The notes beneath the pieces are model-generated. The model searched no databases. It was not told where the DNA came from and worked only from the letters and a program-made list of their open reading frames with translations. From DYQY01 sp964643725 (GTDB lineage: Bacteria > Margulisbacteria > Riflemargulisbacteria > GWF2-35-9 > DYQY01), in assembly GCA_964643725.1 (NCBI GenBank), contig CAZXTL010000007.1, forward strand, positions 1 to 64,000: DNA of 64,000 bases. Reading direction: 5' to 3'. Made by a program: the position numbers and the translations under genes. Positions 9,201 to 15,450 of the stretch are shown here, piece by piece (positions within the stretch are counted from its first letter, which is position 1; each line of letters starts with the position of its first letter).

Positions 9201-10671
9201 TATAATTTGACGTTACAAAATATCCTTCTAATCTAACAATCGCTTCACCTGTCATACTAAATACATTAAAAGCATTACCATAAAAAAAACTGTAAAAATC
9301 ATGGTAATTCCAATTGCCAGTAAAGTATGTAATATTATTTACTTTGGTTTGTAGTGTCTTTGCCTCCAAAACACTAGTGGTAAGAACATAGGAAATAGTT
9401 AAGATAACACTTTCATTATTTATAGAAAAATCTGGCACTGCCACAGTAGGATTTATTGTTATCTGAATAGTGTCTGGTTTAATAATGTTATAGTCACCCA
9501 CTGAAACTGTCAAAATTACGCTATTGTTTCTATAAATTAAGACACTTTGAATGACATTATCACCACTTGTATTACTGAACCAAAAATCGCCTGTTGCCAT
9601 TAACTCTATTGTATTTAAAGTAGAATTTAGAAAATATGAATTAAATTGAACAGTGAATACAGGAATTATTCCGCCAACATATCTGCTATTAATGGCTAGA
9701 GCTGAAACTATTTGATCCATTCCAGCCAATTGCATATCTTTAGTTAGACTAGTCTCTAATGTTTTGTAAGAGTAACCTTTTGCTCCATTATTTGAATCTG
9801 AGCCAACTATATCATTTATAGCTACATTAAAACTTATACCTGTATTTCCATAGGAATTATTATAGTAACGAATAGAGAAATTTTTTGTGGTAGGTCTAAT
9901 CTCTTCTGAAATACTAAGCAAAAAGTTATTATTAGCTTGTAAATTACGTGTTGCCAGCAAATCTCCATTAGAAACATTATAAATCCTTAATTCTCCAATG
10001 TTTTCACCTTCATTAGCATAATTAACATCTAAGTCAAAAGTTACAAAACATCGAGAATCTCCACTTAGCCTTAACCCAACATTAAATAACTCAAGCTCGT
10101 TATCTTTAATGAAATAATTTGTAGTTAAACCCTGTTGAATATCTGAATATAATCTTGCTAAAGTAAAGGAATAACTAACAACGTTTGAACTTAAAGTAGC
10201 AGCAACTCCAAGACTATTTATAAACAGATTAGGTGAAATTATTAATGTTGAAGATATATCTGCGGTATCGCTTATATCTAAGGCAATAAAATATGCTTGA
10301 GTGGGATAGTCCTCAAAATATACTCCAAGATTATTTAGCGTAATGGAATTAGTGCCGAAGAGATCTCCATCTATATCATTTATTACAACATTTTTTTCAT
10401 TTATATTTAGAACACCATCTTTATTAGTGTCCATATATATTTTAATTTTTAACCATTCAGATAAGAAGCTAGCATTGTTGTTGTTAAATACAAGGCTTGA
10501 CCATTGGTCAGAGGTGTTTCCACTAACTACAAACCTATAAATAACTATGTCTCTTCCACCTATTGGTAAAATATTTGGTTTACTGGAAAGACTATTTGCA
10601 ACATATAGTTGTGAAAAGGCGATACTCAACATGGAAATAACCAAGATGAGCTTTAGTAATTTACGTTTCAT
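6196..10671 (-). CDS. giant exported surface protein with FlgD/sorting-like C-terminus
   Basis: A 1,491-residue secreted protein of unknown function. The start chosen is the ATG at 10671, giving a clean signal peptide (MKRKLLKLILVISMLSIAFS), because GGAGGG lies immediately upstream; the open frame extends eight codons further to 10695. The body is Asn/Ser/Thr/Ile-rich with many repeated beta-sandwich-like stretches such as SVLIYRNNSV, AIYRDINDNSVWDDDD and DVDDSNSYTSNDEV, the latter resembling dockerin-like DxDxDG metal loops. The last ~85 residues (LYLFNSRGEKIW, then GILDNGQLIPKGMYILKT) match the FlgD-Ig/type A sorting-domain style. It precedes and overlaps the barrel+SLH gene, so it is probably exported to or displayed by the same surface layer. 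Confidence 0.65.
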   Translation of the reverse strand: MKRKLLKLILVISMLSIAFSQLYVANSLSSKPNILPIGGRDIVIYRFVVSGNTSDQWSSLVFNNNNASFLSEWLKIKIYMDTNKDGVLNINEKNVVINDIDGDLFGTNSITLNNLGVYFEDYPTQAYFIALDISDTADISSTLIISPNLFINSLGVAATLSSNVVSYSFTLARLYSDIQQGLTTNYFIKDNELELFNVGLRLSGDSRCFVTFDLDVNYANEGENIGELRIYNVSNGDLLATRNLQANNNFLLSISEEIRPTTKNFSIRYYNNSYGNTGISFNVAINDIVGSDSNNGAKGYSYKTLETSLTKDMQLAGMDQIVSALAINSRYVGGIIPVFTVQFNSYFLNSTLNTIELMATGDFWFSNTSGDNVIQSVLIYRNNSVILTVSVGDYNIIKPDTIQITINPTVAVPDFSINNESVILTISYVLTTSVLEAKTLQTKVNNITYFTGNWNYHDFYSFFYGNAFNVFSMTGEAIVRLEGYFVTSNYKIIFPRGGESKKIAYLDFSYNGVDIFDSRVVVNTVVIENKGSLSIDKLRFKYIYDSNGNKQVDLTDTPVINNPYLIYRIDTTSNRVTIDNSNIQLDVGGNLNGYFLMMEVLSSADTGLDNISLSISDFFYYRYYKLPTDNSKSVIKEAFIGETITISVTGLKMTQDKRAFPLPFMRDEKFTLATFSIVSLVEFTKEINFNLEIKTLSPYSLGTIYIVKDYTGDPLNTITTIATINEVVSKIINLTDVSYVPITSDQSEITRNYKFIYYPNINREAGVTFDLIIKDIVGTGYPPITYRTTCFDDNLTANFGLSGLKITLDSALVTGTYTEIMDIPVFRCEYGAFYDNVTFNGLSLIVSSDSFKFTSSRYEDRIKYIAIYRDINDNSVWDDDDALLVEYEMSSDKLSEIYLTVNQLAISGSVNSDLFLIYQLSTYENIDSPVPAKSSINKFYFVHSGDVKVITVNKTLLQEVTLEQAKYIFTPGLDLFTTINHEGAYDVPILSFKLRSYENNILSYNILLETNRWELYSNNDRGIKSVKLIEDVDDSNSYTSNDEVLDIINDFSNIGRWLTLNIKNVYPNDPHNSEHHDGPNYLVLYTLGQKISNFPNISEIILKPRLYAVAATTTASIKTAGLFPYPRNNRYMNFVAQGLGIELIRITPDKWITGDLSILLRLINRNTSLVTINSVYPQFYEGGFSSLNVTYQYNIGTTLNFPFTLNTSEQRDILFIISTDIESQSNQLFLDAFVEYQLSAEQIRLQRRDLFGWQMLLTKDQSLDVEVPESAIFYLDFPSYIKQVIRSKSALVFLNGDIIGNKEYLIIYLKDTISNLDTNKILVTLDGVTLNMYSSEPNYRYDNQNNSIRIGQFAKGSHKLIIRLYDNAGNMFPETNIDFSVYDPDQFYIKDLLVYPSRKSQDSIIATPLKIGFQLSRSCEVQLYLFNSRGEKIWSNKYDSSLVNDYYQLLDFNGILDNGQLIPKGMYILKTIIIDNGKKIDAKTTTRFIIN

Positions 10672-10674
10672 TTT

Positions 10675-10680
10675 CCCTCC
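10675..10680 (-). promoter_or_regulatory. ribosome binding site that fixes the giant gene's start
   Basis: GGAGGG on the minus strand ends 3 nt before the ATG at 10671 and lies between it and the alternative ATG at 10695. It therefore supports the shorter reading with the signal peptide at its extreme N-terminus. Confidence 0.75.
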
Positions 10681-10727
10681 ATTAACCTCTGACACTTTTT
10701 AAATTCGATAGTTCCTATATTACTTAT

Positions 10728-10850
10728 TGTTTAACTGTTTATGTGTTTATCTGTTTAACTGTTCTTGGACTATCTTATTATTTAAAATAAAACATAAAAA
10801 AACAAAGTCATTAAATAAACATTTTAAACAATTCAACAAATAAACATTCT
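10728..10850. repeat. octamer-array inverted repeat (TGTTTAAC family), copy 1
   Basis: The left arm (10728-10768) is a run of 8-bp units, TGTTTAAC, TGTTTATG, TGTTTATC, TGTTTAAC, TGTTCTTG. The right arm (about 10813-10848) contains the complementary ATAAACAT, TTAAACAA, ATAAACAT units. The arms flank about 45 bp of AT-rich sequence. A second copy lies at 17828-17952. Nothing in it looks coding. It fills most of the gap between the divergent giant surface gene and accD. Confidence 0.7.
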
Positions 10851-10918
10851 TCTTTACAGTGAACATTAATTCTATATATTAGCCGAGAAAATGTCGTATA
10901 AAAAGGTAGATAAATATT

Positions 10919-10948
10919 TTGACAGTACGATAGATTTCGTTATATTAT
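10919..10948 (+). promoter_or_regulatory. promoter of accD operon
   Basis: A perfect -35 TTGACA (10919-10924) is followed by TATATT at 10941 (16 bp) or TATTAT at 10943-10948 (18 bp). The transcript would begin at about 10953-10956. The first in-frame ATG (10947) is inside the -10 region, so it cannot be used from this promoter; the ATG at 10959 is only a few bases from the predicted +1. Confidence 0.75.
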
Positions 10949-10958
10949 GTTGCTCGAT

Positions 10959-11867
10959 ATGTCCATCCTAGATTGGTTTACTACAAAGAATAGTGCGAAT
11001 AAAACAGTAACATCTAAGCTAGATATTCCCGGGAATCTCTGGATAAAATGTATCGCTTGCGGTGACACTCTGTACAGTAAAGATTTTGTTCAAAATCTTA
11101 GAGTTTGCCCTAAATGTTTCCATCACTACAGATTAACTTGTAAAGAAAGATTAGAAATTACTATCGACGCTAATTCTTTCATTGAAACAGACGCTAATCT
11201 TTCTCCTTGTGACTCACTTGAATTTACTGATATTAAATCCTATAAGGACAGGATAGTTGAAGCTAAGAAGAAAACTGGATTGAATGATGCGATTATAACT
11301 GGTGAAGCTACAATAAATGGCAACCCAATTGCAATCGGAATAATGGATTTTGGTTATATGGGTGGTAGCATGGGCTCAGTAGTTGGTGAAAAAGTTACTA
11401 GGATTGTTGAACTTGCTACAAAAAAAGACCTACCTGTAATAATAATGTCTTCTTCTGGTGGAGCGAGAATGCAAGAAGGAATGAACTCTTTAATGCAGAT
11501 GGCCAAAACTTCAGCTGCAATTTACCGACATAAACAAAAGAAATTGCTCTTTATTTCTGTGCTTCTTGACCCTACAACAGGAGGAACAACTGCTTCCTTT
11601 TCAATGATTGGCGATCTTAATATTTCCGAACCTAATGCTTTGATTGGTTTTGCTGGTGCTAGAGTTATTGAACAAACAATAAAACAGAAGCTACCAAAGG
11701 ACTTTCAAAGAAGTGAATATTTACAAGAACATGGAATGATTGACCATATTCTTCCTAGAAACAAAATGAAAGATTTCCTTATTAACATGATTGAGATGAC
11801 GAGTTTCTATAAAACATATAAAGCAGACACAACAGATGTTGCAGAAATTACTACGGAGATTGAATAA
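10959..11867 (+). CDS. accD: acetyl-CoA carboxylase carboxyltransferase subunit beta
   Basis: AccD pairs with AccA to transfer CO2 from carboxybiotin to acetyl-CoA, the committed step of fatty acid synthesis. The N-terminal zinc finger has C31, C34, C50 and C53 (CIACGD...CPKC), followed by a crotonase-like carboxyltransferase fold with GGSMGSVVGEK and SSSGGARMQEG. The start at 10959 gives 302 residues beginning MSILDWF, the usual AccD opening; four more codons upstream are open but lie in the -10 box. The stop overlaps the accA start (TAATG). No Shine-Dalgarno sequence is present. Confidence 0.96.
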   Translation: MSILDWFTTKNSANKTVTSKLDIPGNLWIKCIACGDTLYSKDFVQNLRVCPKCFHHYRLTCKERLEITIDANSFIETDANLSPCDSLEFTDIKSYKDRIVEAKKKTGLNDAIITGEATINGNPIAIGIMDFGYMGGSMGSVVGEKVTRIVELATKKDLPVIIMSSSGGARMQEGMNSLMQMAKTSAAIYRHKQKKLLFISVLLDPTTGGTTASFSMIGDLNISEPNALIGFAGARVIEQTIKQKLPKDFQRSEYLQEHGMIDHILPRNKMKDFLINMIEMTSFYKTYKADTTDVAEITTEIE

Positions 11868-12850
11868 TGACTTCAGCTAAAAAAAATGTACCAACAAATA
11901 ATTATCTTGATTTTGAAAAACCAATAAATGATTTATATAAAAAAATCGAGGAACTTCAAGCACTTTCTGACTTAGAGAAACTTGATATGACAAAGGATAT
12001 TGAGTTGCTTACTGCTAAAGCAGAATCATTAAGAAAAAAAATATATGAGAATTTAGAACCAATTAACATAGTTAAACTTTCCAGACACCCACAAAGACCA
12101 ATTGCCTGTGATTATATAGAAAATATATTTGAAGGATTTGTTGAATTACACGGAGATAGATCATTTGGTGATGATCATGCGTTAATTGGTGGTCTAGCTA
12201 AGTTCGAAGGAAAACCAGTGATGGTTATTGCTCAACAAAAAGGGAAAACAACTAAAGAAAATATTTATAGAAATTTTGGCATGCCACAACCTGAAGGTTA
12301 CAGGAAAGCTTTAAGATTAATGAGATTTGCTGAGAAATTTGGTATCCCAATTATTACCCTCATAGATACTCCCGGAGCTTATCCTGGTTTAGCAAGTGAA
12401 GAAAGAGGGGTGGCAGAAGCTATAGCTCTTAACCTACAAGAAATGATAGGAATTAAAGTTCCAATAATATCTGTGGTTATTGGTGAAGGCGGTAGTGGAG
12501 GGGCTTTAGGTATAGCTATTGGAAATACAGTTGCGATGCTTACTTACTCTATTTACTCTGTTATTTCTCCTGAAGGTTGCGCTGCAATACTGTGGAGAGA
12601 TGCCGGTATGGCGCCACTAGCTGCTGCAAACCTAGGGCTTATAAGCTCAAAGTTGAAAGACTTAGGTATAGTAGACGCTATTATTGAGGAACCATTGGAA
12701 GGTGCTCATACTAATCATAAAAAAGTTTTTACTAAAATGAGAGCATTTCTTAAAAAAGAACTTATTAAATATGAAAAAATTGAAAAAGAAGAACTTTGTA
12801 ATCAAAGGTATGACAGGTTCCGTAAGTTAGGTGAATTCTCAGAGGAGTAG
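11867..12850 (+). CDS. accA: acetyl-CoA carboxylase carboxyltransferase subunit alpha
   Basis: A 327-residue AccA. The coiled N-terminus is followed by HGDRSFGDDHALIGGLA, a DTPGAYPG loop and IGEGGSGGALGIAIG, all diagnostic. With AccD it forms the alpha2beta2 carboxyltransferase in the cytoplasm. The gene is translationally coupled to accD by a one-base overlap. Biotin carboxylase and the biotin carrier protein are not in the window. Confidence 0.97.
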   Translation: MTSAKKNVPTNNYLDFEKPINDLYKKIEELQALSDLEKLDMTKDIELLTAKAESLRKKIYENLEPINIVKLSRHPQRPIACDYIENIFEGFVELHGDRSFGDDHALIGGLAKFEGKPVMVIAQQKGKTTKENIYRNFGMPQPEGYRKALRLMRFAEKFGIPIITLIDTPGAYPGLASEERGVAEAIALNLQEMIGIKVPIISVVIGEGGSGGALGIAIGNTVAMLTYSIYSVISPEGCAAILWRDAGMAPLAAANLGLISSKLKDLGIVDAIIEEPLEGAHTNHKKVFTKMRAFLKKELIKYEKIEKEELCNQRYDRFRKLGEFSEE

Positions 12851-12852
12851 TT

Positions 12853-13251
12853 TTGTTCTCCAACACCATAAAAGTACGCTATAACGAGACCGATAAAGGT
12901 GGCAGGGTCTATCACTCTAACTATCTTGTTTGGTTGGACATGACAAGAACTGAATTTCTAAGGTCACTTGGTATTTCATATGCCGAATTGGAAGATGAAG
13001 GTATTTTTATCGTTGTTAGAAAAGCTGAAATTGAATACTTTTCTTCAGCTGAATTTGACAAAGAATATATCATCACTATAGATAGTGTCCAATTAGATAA
13101 AATTAAACTTGACTTTTACTATACGGTTAAAGATAATATTAATGAAACGTTGATTGCCAAGGCTTTTACAAAACTGGTAATCATAAATAAAATTGGTAAA
13201 CCAATAAAAATTCCAGACCACTTAAAAGAAAAATTACAAAAGTTTCTTTAA
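12853..13251 (+). CDS. acyl-CoA thioesterase, YbgC/4HBT hot-dog family
   Basis: A 132-residue hot-dog-fold thioesterase. The catalytic motif RYNETDKGGRVYHSNYL at residues 9-25 matches the YbgC/4-hydroxybenzoyl-CoA thioesterase class with its nucleophile Asp. The start codon is TTG at 12853, chosen because GAGGAG overlapping the accA stop sits 5-6 nt upstream and no ATG is suitable. It follows accA by 2 nt, so it is in the fatty acid operon; release of acyl-CoA or acyl-ACP is plausible but the substrate is not known. Confidence 0.85.
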   Translation: MFSNTIKVRYNETDKGGRVYHSNYLVWLDMTRTEFLRSLGISYAELEDEGIFIVVRKAEIEYFSSAEFDKEYIITIDSVQLDKIKLDFYYTVKDNINETLIAKAFTKLVIINKIGKPIKIPDHLKEKLQKFL

Positions 13252-13264
13252 GATTAAATAAGTT

Positions 13265-13352
13265 GCCGAAGTGGCGGAATTGGTAGACGCGTTGGTCTCA
13301 AAAACCAATGGGACTTGCTCCCGTGCCGGTTCGATTCCGGCCTTCGGCACCA
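13265..13352 (+). tRNA. tRNA-Leu (anticodon CAA)
   Basis: A class II tRNA of 88 nt with a long variable arm (TGGGACTTGCTCCCGT). The acceptor strands GCCGAAG/CTTCGGC pair fully, the anticodon loop CTCAAAA gives CAA, the T loop is TTCGATT, and CCA is encoded at 13350-13352. It lies 13 bp after the thioesterase stop and directly before the rho leader on the same strand, so it is probably processed out of a longer transcript. Confidence 0.96.
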
Positions 13353-13383
13353 GGCTTCGTTCTAAAAATAGAACTTCGCCTGG
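13350..13383 (+). promoter_or_regulatory. rho leader hairpin 1
   Basis: CCAGGC-TTC-GTTCTA, loop AAAA, then TAGAAC-TTC-GCCTGG form a long stem with one symmetric internal loop. It starts in the tRNA-Leu CCA end. No U tract follows, so it is not a simple intrinsic terminator. Its 3' arm CCTGG is shared with hairpin 2. Confidence 0.6.
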
Positions 13384-13413
13384 GTAAACCTCAAAACTAA
13401 TTAACCCAGGAGG
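13379..13413 (+). promoter_or_regulatory. rho leader hairpin 2, overlapping the Shine-Dalgarno sequence
   Basis: CCTGGGT (13379-13385) can pair with ACCCAGG (13404-13410). The 3' arm overlaps the rho ribosome binding site AGGAGG (13408-13413), 5 nt before the ATG at 13419. Because CCTGG also forms the 3' arm of hairpin 1, the two hairpins exclude each other. Formation of hairpin 1 would free the binding site; hairpin 2 would hide it. Confidence 0.5.
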
Positions 13414-13418
13414 CGGAT

Positions 13419-14828
13419 ATGGATAATAAAGACGAAAAACAAGAAAAAAGACCAAATAACTACAAAAGAAGATACAGTAATAGTGGTAGCAGTAATAGTA
13501 ATAATAGCAACAATAGTAACAACAAACCAAGACCAATTAAAATGCAGGAACCAGAAGAATTTAATCAGGAAGAATATAATCCTGAATTTAGTATAAATAT
13601 TCTTCAATTACAACAAATGGAGCTTAAAGACTTATATGAGGTAGCTGAAAAATTTACCATAGAAAATTATCGAATATTAGCGAAGAACGATATTATTTTT
13701 AAAATATTAGAAGCCAACACCAAGAACAACGGCTTTGTTTTTGCAGCTGGTGTTTTAGATATTCTTCAAGAGGGATATGGCTTTTTAAGAATTAGCAATT
13801 ATTTGCCAAGCGAAGATGATATTTATGTTTCACAAACACAAATAAGAAGATTCATGCTTAATACTGGAGATTATGTTAGTGGACAAGTTCGTCCACCTAA
13901 AGAAGGGGAGCGCTACTACAGTCTTATCAGAGTTGAAGCAATCAATAATAGAGACCCAGAGTTAGCTAAAAAAAGATCACTATTTACAAACCTAACACCA
14001 ATTTATCCTCATAAAATGTTAAAAATGGAAACTGATTCAAAATCAATATCAGGCAGGGTAATGGATCTTATCTCTCCGATCGGAAAAGGACAAAGAGGTC
14101 TAATTGTTTCTCCTCCAAAAGCAGGAAAAACAACTATCCTTAAAGATATTGCAAATAGTATTACTAGAAATAACCCAGAAGTTATTATTAAAGTCCTTTT
14201 GGTTGACGAAAGACCAGAAGAAGTAACTGATATGGCAAGAAGCATTAAAGGTGAAGTAATAAGCTCTACTTTCGATGAACCTCCTGAAAGGCATGTAAGG
14301 ATAGCTGAGTTAGTTTTAGAAAGTGCTAGAAGACTTGTTGAGTGTGGTGAAGACGTTGTTGTGCTACTAGACAGTATTACTCGTTTAGCTAGAGCATATA
14401 ATTTAGTTGTACCTCCGAGTGGAAGAACATTATCCGGCGGACTCGACCCAAGCTCATTACATAAACCGAAAAGATTCTTTGGTGGTGCCAGACAGATAGA
14501 AAATGGCGGAAGTTTAACTATTTTAGCAACTGCACTTGTTGACACAGGTTCACGTATGGACGACGTCATCTACGAAGAGTTTAAAGGAACAGGTAATATG
14601 GAACTTCATTTGGATAGAAAAATGGCAAATAGAAGGATTTATCCTGCCATTGACATCATTGCTTCAGGAACAAGAAAAGAAGAGTTGTTGATGCCAGAGG
14701 AAAATCTTAAGAAAATATTCTTATTAAGGAAAAACATTGACTCTGAAACAGCTGTTGAAGAACTAATTAAACTTCTTAAGCACACTTCAAGTAACGAAGA
14801 ATTTTTAAACTCAGGAATATTTAACTAA
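13419..14828 (+). CDS. rho: transcription termination factor Rho
   Basis: A 469-residue hexameric RNA helicase that terminates transcription. Residues 1-55 are a low-complexity Asn/Ser/Lys-rich extension (an asparagine-serine run at about 20-36). The cold-shock-like RNA-binding domain follows at about 105-175. Walker A SPPKAGKTT is at 231-239, Walker B VVVLLD at 313-318, and the Q/R-loop region SGRTLSGG and GTGNMELHLDR are intact. The leader has two mutually exclusive hairpins, one covering the Shine-Dalgarno sequence, suggesting autogenous control. Confidence 0.96.
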   Translation: MDNKDEKQEKRPNNYKRRYSNSGSSNSNNSNNSNNKPRPIKMQEPEEFNQEEYNPEFSINILQLQQMELKDLYEVAEKFTIENYRILAKNDIIFKILEANTKNNGFVFAAGVLDILQEGYGFLRISNYLPSEDDIYVSQTQIRRFMLNTGDYVSGQVRPPKEGERYYSLIRVEAINNRDPELAKKRSLFTNLTPIYPHKMLKMETDSKSISGRVMDLISPIGKGQRGLIVSPPKAGKTTILKDIANSITRNNPEVIIKVLLVDERPEEVTDMARSIKGEVISSTFDEPPERHVRIAELVLESARRLVECGEDVVVLLDSITRLARAYNLVVPPSGRTLSGGLDPSSLHKPKRFFGGARQIENGGSLTILATALVDTGSRMDDVIYEEFKGTGNMELHLDRKMANRRIYPAIDIIASGTRKEELLMPEENLKKIFLLRKNIDSETAVEELIKLLKHTSSNEEFLNSGIFN

Positions 14829-14842
14829 AGGCTAAAATCGAT

Positions 14843-15016
14843 TTATTTAATGGAATTGTCAGTTTCATAAAACTGACACTCCATTCCTGAAGAAGCATAA
14901 ACTTCATCGTATGGATTTTTTTTACTTTTAAAGCCTAATTTTTTGCATCCATAAGGGAATTTTTTATCCCAAGTAATGTAAAAAGAATTACAACCTTTAC
15001 ATTTCTTATTAGCCAT
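14843..15016 (-). CDS. small Cys-rich uracil/zinc-ribbon-like protein of unknown function (57 aa)
   Basis: A 57-residue protein, MANKKCKGCNSFYITWD and onward, with Cys at 6, 9, 24 and 47. The pattern CxxC...FYITWDKKFPYGCK...GFKSK...ASSGMECQFYE resembles a family of short conserved hypothetical proteins common in delta-proteobacteria and relatives; I recall the pattern but cannot verify the match. The four Cys suggest a metal site. Its ATG overlaps the stop of the RsbW-like gene by one base (TAATG), so it is the last gene of that operon. Confidence 0.75.
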   Translation of the reverse strand: MANKKCKGCNSFYITWDKKFPYGCKKLGFKSKKNPYDEVYASSGMECQFYETDNSIK

Positions 15017-15441
15017 TAATTTTCTTTGGGGATCTTTTTGCTCATATAGAGGAGAGTATACTGTCCTGGAAGAAAAACATATGATAACTCATCCATAATG
15101 GATTTCATAAGATAAATTCCTCTACCACCATGTCCCCAATCTTTTTTCAGACTTATTCTCTCGAAAAATTCAGGGTTAAATTCTTTACCACCAAAATCCT
15201 TAATTTTAATAAAGAAAGATCGTCCTTCAACGTTGAATTCAATATCAACAAACTTTTTTTTATTAGCAAATGAGCCATGATCAATAGCATTACTAAGTCC
15301 TTCATTTAAAGCTATTTCTAAATTCAAAACATCTTCTTTGGAAAAATTAATATCCTTACAAAATTCATTCATGAGTTGTCGCACACCTTTTACTTGTTTT
15401 AGCTCACAAGGTATTTGTACATGTAAATATTGTTTTTCCAT
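15016..15441 (-). CDS. RsbW-like anti-sigma factor / serine-protein kinase
   Basis: A 141-residue stand-alone HATPase_c domain of the RsbW/SpoIIAB type. The N box LEIALNEGLSNAIDHG is at 41-56, the G1 box KDFGGKEF at about 82-89, and the G2 region GHGGRGIYLMKSIMDEL at about 103-119. Such proteins phosphorylate STAS-domain antagonists or bind sigma factors in partner switching; no STAS or sigma gene is nearby. It follows the degenerate sensor by 9 nt, and a receptor-RsbW pair is a sensible reading. An upstream AGGAGA serves as its binding site. Confidence 0.85.
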   Translation of the reverse strand: MEKQYLHVQIPCELKQVKGVRQLMNEFCKDINFSKEDVLNLEIALNEGLSNAIDHGSFANKKKFVDIEFNVEGRSFFIKIKDFGGKEFNPEFFERISLKKDWGHGGRGIYLMKSIMDELSYVFLPGQYTLLYMSKKIPKEN

Positions 15442-15450
15442 ATGATTCTC

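Noticed and set aside
10947..10958. ATG at 10947 as the accD start
   Set aside because: It lies within the -10 box of a perfect-35 promoter, so it would not be in the mRNA; 10959 gives the typical N-terminus.
13350..13383. Intrinsic terminator between tRNA-Leu and rho
   Set aside because: The stem is strong but has no following U tract, and it overlaps the tRNA CCA; a regulatory or processing hairpin fits better.
13234..13536. Minus-strand frame rich in Cys and Tyr
   Set aside because: It is the antisense of the Asn/Ser-rich start of rho and of the tRNA-Leu; the odd composition is the mirror of that low-complexity tract.
14009..14569. 186-codon frame antisense to rho
   Set aside because: No ribosome binding site or recognisable protein; it mirrors a highly conserved coding sequence.
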